From NCBI GenBank assembly GCA_018816985.1, contig JAHIVA010000003.1:1-49859 (forward strand): a stretch of DNA of 49,859 nucleotides, given 5' to 3'. Numbering within the stretch: position 1 is the first letter of the stretch; each line of letters starts with the position of its first letter. This stretch comes from Patescibacteria group bacterium (GTDB taxonomy: Bacteria > Patescibacteriota > Minisyncoccia > Phycocordibacterales > UBA9973). The notes beneath the pieces were generated by a model. The model was not told where the DNA came from, made no database searches, and saw only the letters and a list, made by a program, of their open reading frames with translations. The position numbers were made by a program, and so were the translations under genes. Positions 48,304-49,859 of the stretch are shown in pieces.

Positions 48304-49857
48304 TTACACTTTTTGTGCTTCGTCTTCCCCTTCTTTTTTTTCTTTAAATTCTGCATCCCGAGTAGGTCCTGAACCTTCAGATGCAGGATTGACTTCTGGA
48401 TTTTGTTCTTCGGGAATAGGGTTCGCTTCCGGATTGGCAGTCCCGCCGGCTTTAGCTATCGCCTCTCCTATCTTGGACATTTCAGTAGAAAGTTCTTCGG
48501 TCGCTTTTTTAATAGCTTCTCCGTCTGCACCATCTTTTACTCCGCGAAGCGCAGTAATTTTTGCATTCACTTCATCTTTTAATTCTACCGGAATTTTTGT
48601 TTCATTATCTTTCAGCGCTTTCTCCGCAGTATAAATTATCATCTCCGCTGTATTTTTTACTTCAGCATTTTCTTTCTTTTTCTTGTCTTCTTCGGCGTGT
48701 AATTCAGCATCAGCTTGCATTTTTTTAATATCTTCTTCTTTCAACCCAGAACTAGCTTCAATTTTAATAGATTGAGTTTTTCCGGAGGCTTTGTCTTTCG
48801 CCGCCACATTTAAAATTCCATTTACATCCACATCAAAAGAAACTTCAATCTGAGGCATTCCACGAGGAGCTGGAGGAACTCCGTCCAAAATAAATCGTCC
48901 AAGAGATTTGTTGTCGGAAGCCATTGGACGCTCTCCTTGAACTATATGAATCTCGACGCTAGTTTGATTATCGGCGGCCGTAGAAAACACTTGAGATTTA
49001 GAAGAAGGAATAGTGGTATTTCTTTCAATTAATTTTGTTCCTACTCCTCCCAAAGTTTCAATACCTAAAGATAGAGGAATGACATCCAAAAGTAAAACAT
49101 CGCGGACATCACCCTGTAATACACCCGCTTGAACAGCTGCACCGAGAGCCACAACCTCATCAGGATTAATGGACATATTCGGTTCTTTGCCGAAAAGATT
49201 CTTAACTGCAGAAACTATGGCAGGCATTCTCGTCTGGCCACCCACCATAATAATTTCATTGATTTCATTCATCTTGAACGGAGACGCAGCGAGCGCTCTT
49301 TTAGTAATTTCAATAGAACGATCAACAAATTCTTTTGAAATAGATTCTAAGGTTGCACGAGACATTTTCATCAATAAGTGCTTTGGCCCAGATGAATCGG
49401 AAGTAATAAATGGAACATTTATTTCAGTTTCTAGGGTAGTAGAAAGTTCATGCTTAGTTTTTTCAGCTGCTTCTTTCAATCTCTGATGGGCTAATGGATC
49501 TTTAGTTACATCAATGCCCGAATCTTTTTTATATTCTTCAGCAATCCAAGAAATTATTTTTCTATCAATATCGCCTCCACCCATATGGCTGTCTCCATCA
49601 GTAGACTTTACTTCTATAACGTCGTCACCAATTTCTAATACTGACACGTCAAAAGTTCCTCCACCAAAATCATAGACGACAATTTTCTCGTTTTTCTTTT
49701 TATTAAACCCATAAGCAAGCGCAGCCGCTGTCGGTTCATTGATAATACGTTTTACTTCCAAACCGGCAATGGCACCAGCGTCTTTAGTTGCTTTTCTTTG
49801 CGCATCATTAAAATAAGCCGGCACGGTTATAACCGCTTCAGTAATTTTTTCTCCCAA
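48304..49857 (-). CDS. dnaK: Chaperone DnaK (N-terminus beyond window)
   Basis: [87 protein letters not shown]. Confidence 0.97.
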   Translation of the reverse strand: MGEKITEAVITVPAYFNDAQRKATKDAGAIAGLEVKRIINEPTAAALAYGFNKKKNEKIVVYDFGGGTFDVSVLEIGDDVIEVKSTDGDSHMGGGDIDRKIISWIAEEYKKDSGIDVTKDPLAHQRLKEAAEKTKHELSTTLETEINVPFITSDSSGPKHLLMKMSRATLESISKEFVDRSIEITKRALAASPFKMNEINEIIMVGGQTRMPAIVSAVKNLFGKEPNMSINPDEVVALGAAVQAGVLQGDVRDVLLLDVIPLSLGIETLGGVGTKLIERNTTIPSSKSQVFSTAADNQTSVEIHIVQGERPMASDNKSLGRFILDGVPPAPRGMPQIEVSFDVDVNGILNVAAKDKASGKTQSIKIEASSGLKEEDIKKMQADAELHAEEDKKKKENAEVKNTAEMIIYTAEKALKDNETKIPVELKDEVNAKITALRGVKDGADGEAIKKATEELSTEMSKIGEAIAKAGGTANPEANPIPEEQNPEVNPASEGSGPTRDAEFKEKKEGEDEAQKV

Positions 49858-49859
49858 TT

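Noticed and set aside
1-49859. CRISPR array, tRNA or rRNA genes
   Set aside because: No regularly spaced direct repeats, tRNA cloverleaf sequences or rRNA blocks seen by eye; a short tRNA could still be missed without a covariance scan.

Overview
This 49.9 kb AT-rich window looks like a chromosomal segment of a Patescibacteria/CPR (Parcubacteria-like) bacterium. The lineage is inferred from gene content and style and was not tested. From left to right it holds: (1) a near-complete de novo purine cluster (purF C-terminus, purN, purD, purA, guaB, guaA, purH, purE, purM, purC, purB), interrupted near its left end by a REP-associated (Y1/RAYT) transposase and a kinase-like ORF; (2) PBP2, CAP-domain, CtpA, L9 and L27 genes; (3) an M23 peptidase, gltX and a murG-ftsW-mraY block, then VanY-like and scpB/scpA genes; (4) two EamA transporters flanking an M17 aminopeptidase, the second with a C-terminal flavokinase-like domain in the same ORF; (5) aspS, prs, a structured intergenic RNA candidate and trpS; (6) dnaB, recR, a second RAYT gene bracketed by perfect palindromes, rplU, an AI-2E-type permease and cysS; (7) dnaJ, two TraG/VirD4-like ATPases around a Cys-rich protein, and a truncated dnaK. 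The observations I rate highest are: the purine pathway in an apparently reduced genome; the EamA-flavokinase fusion; a recurrent -10 box placed 6-9 nt before start codons, suggesting widespread leaderless transcription with bidirectional promoters; a roughly 280-nt structured RNA candidate upstream of prs carrying a 14-nt near-complement of the 16S rRNA 3' tail; two RAYT/palindrome systems; and palindromic elements inserted in frame into housekeeping genes. I saw no tRNA, rRNA or CRISPR array.
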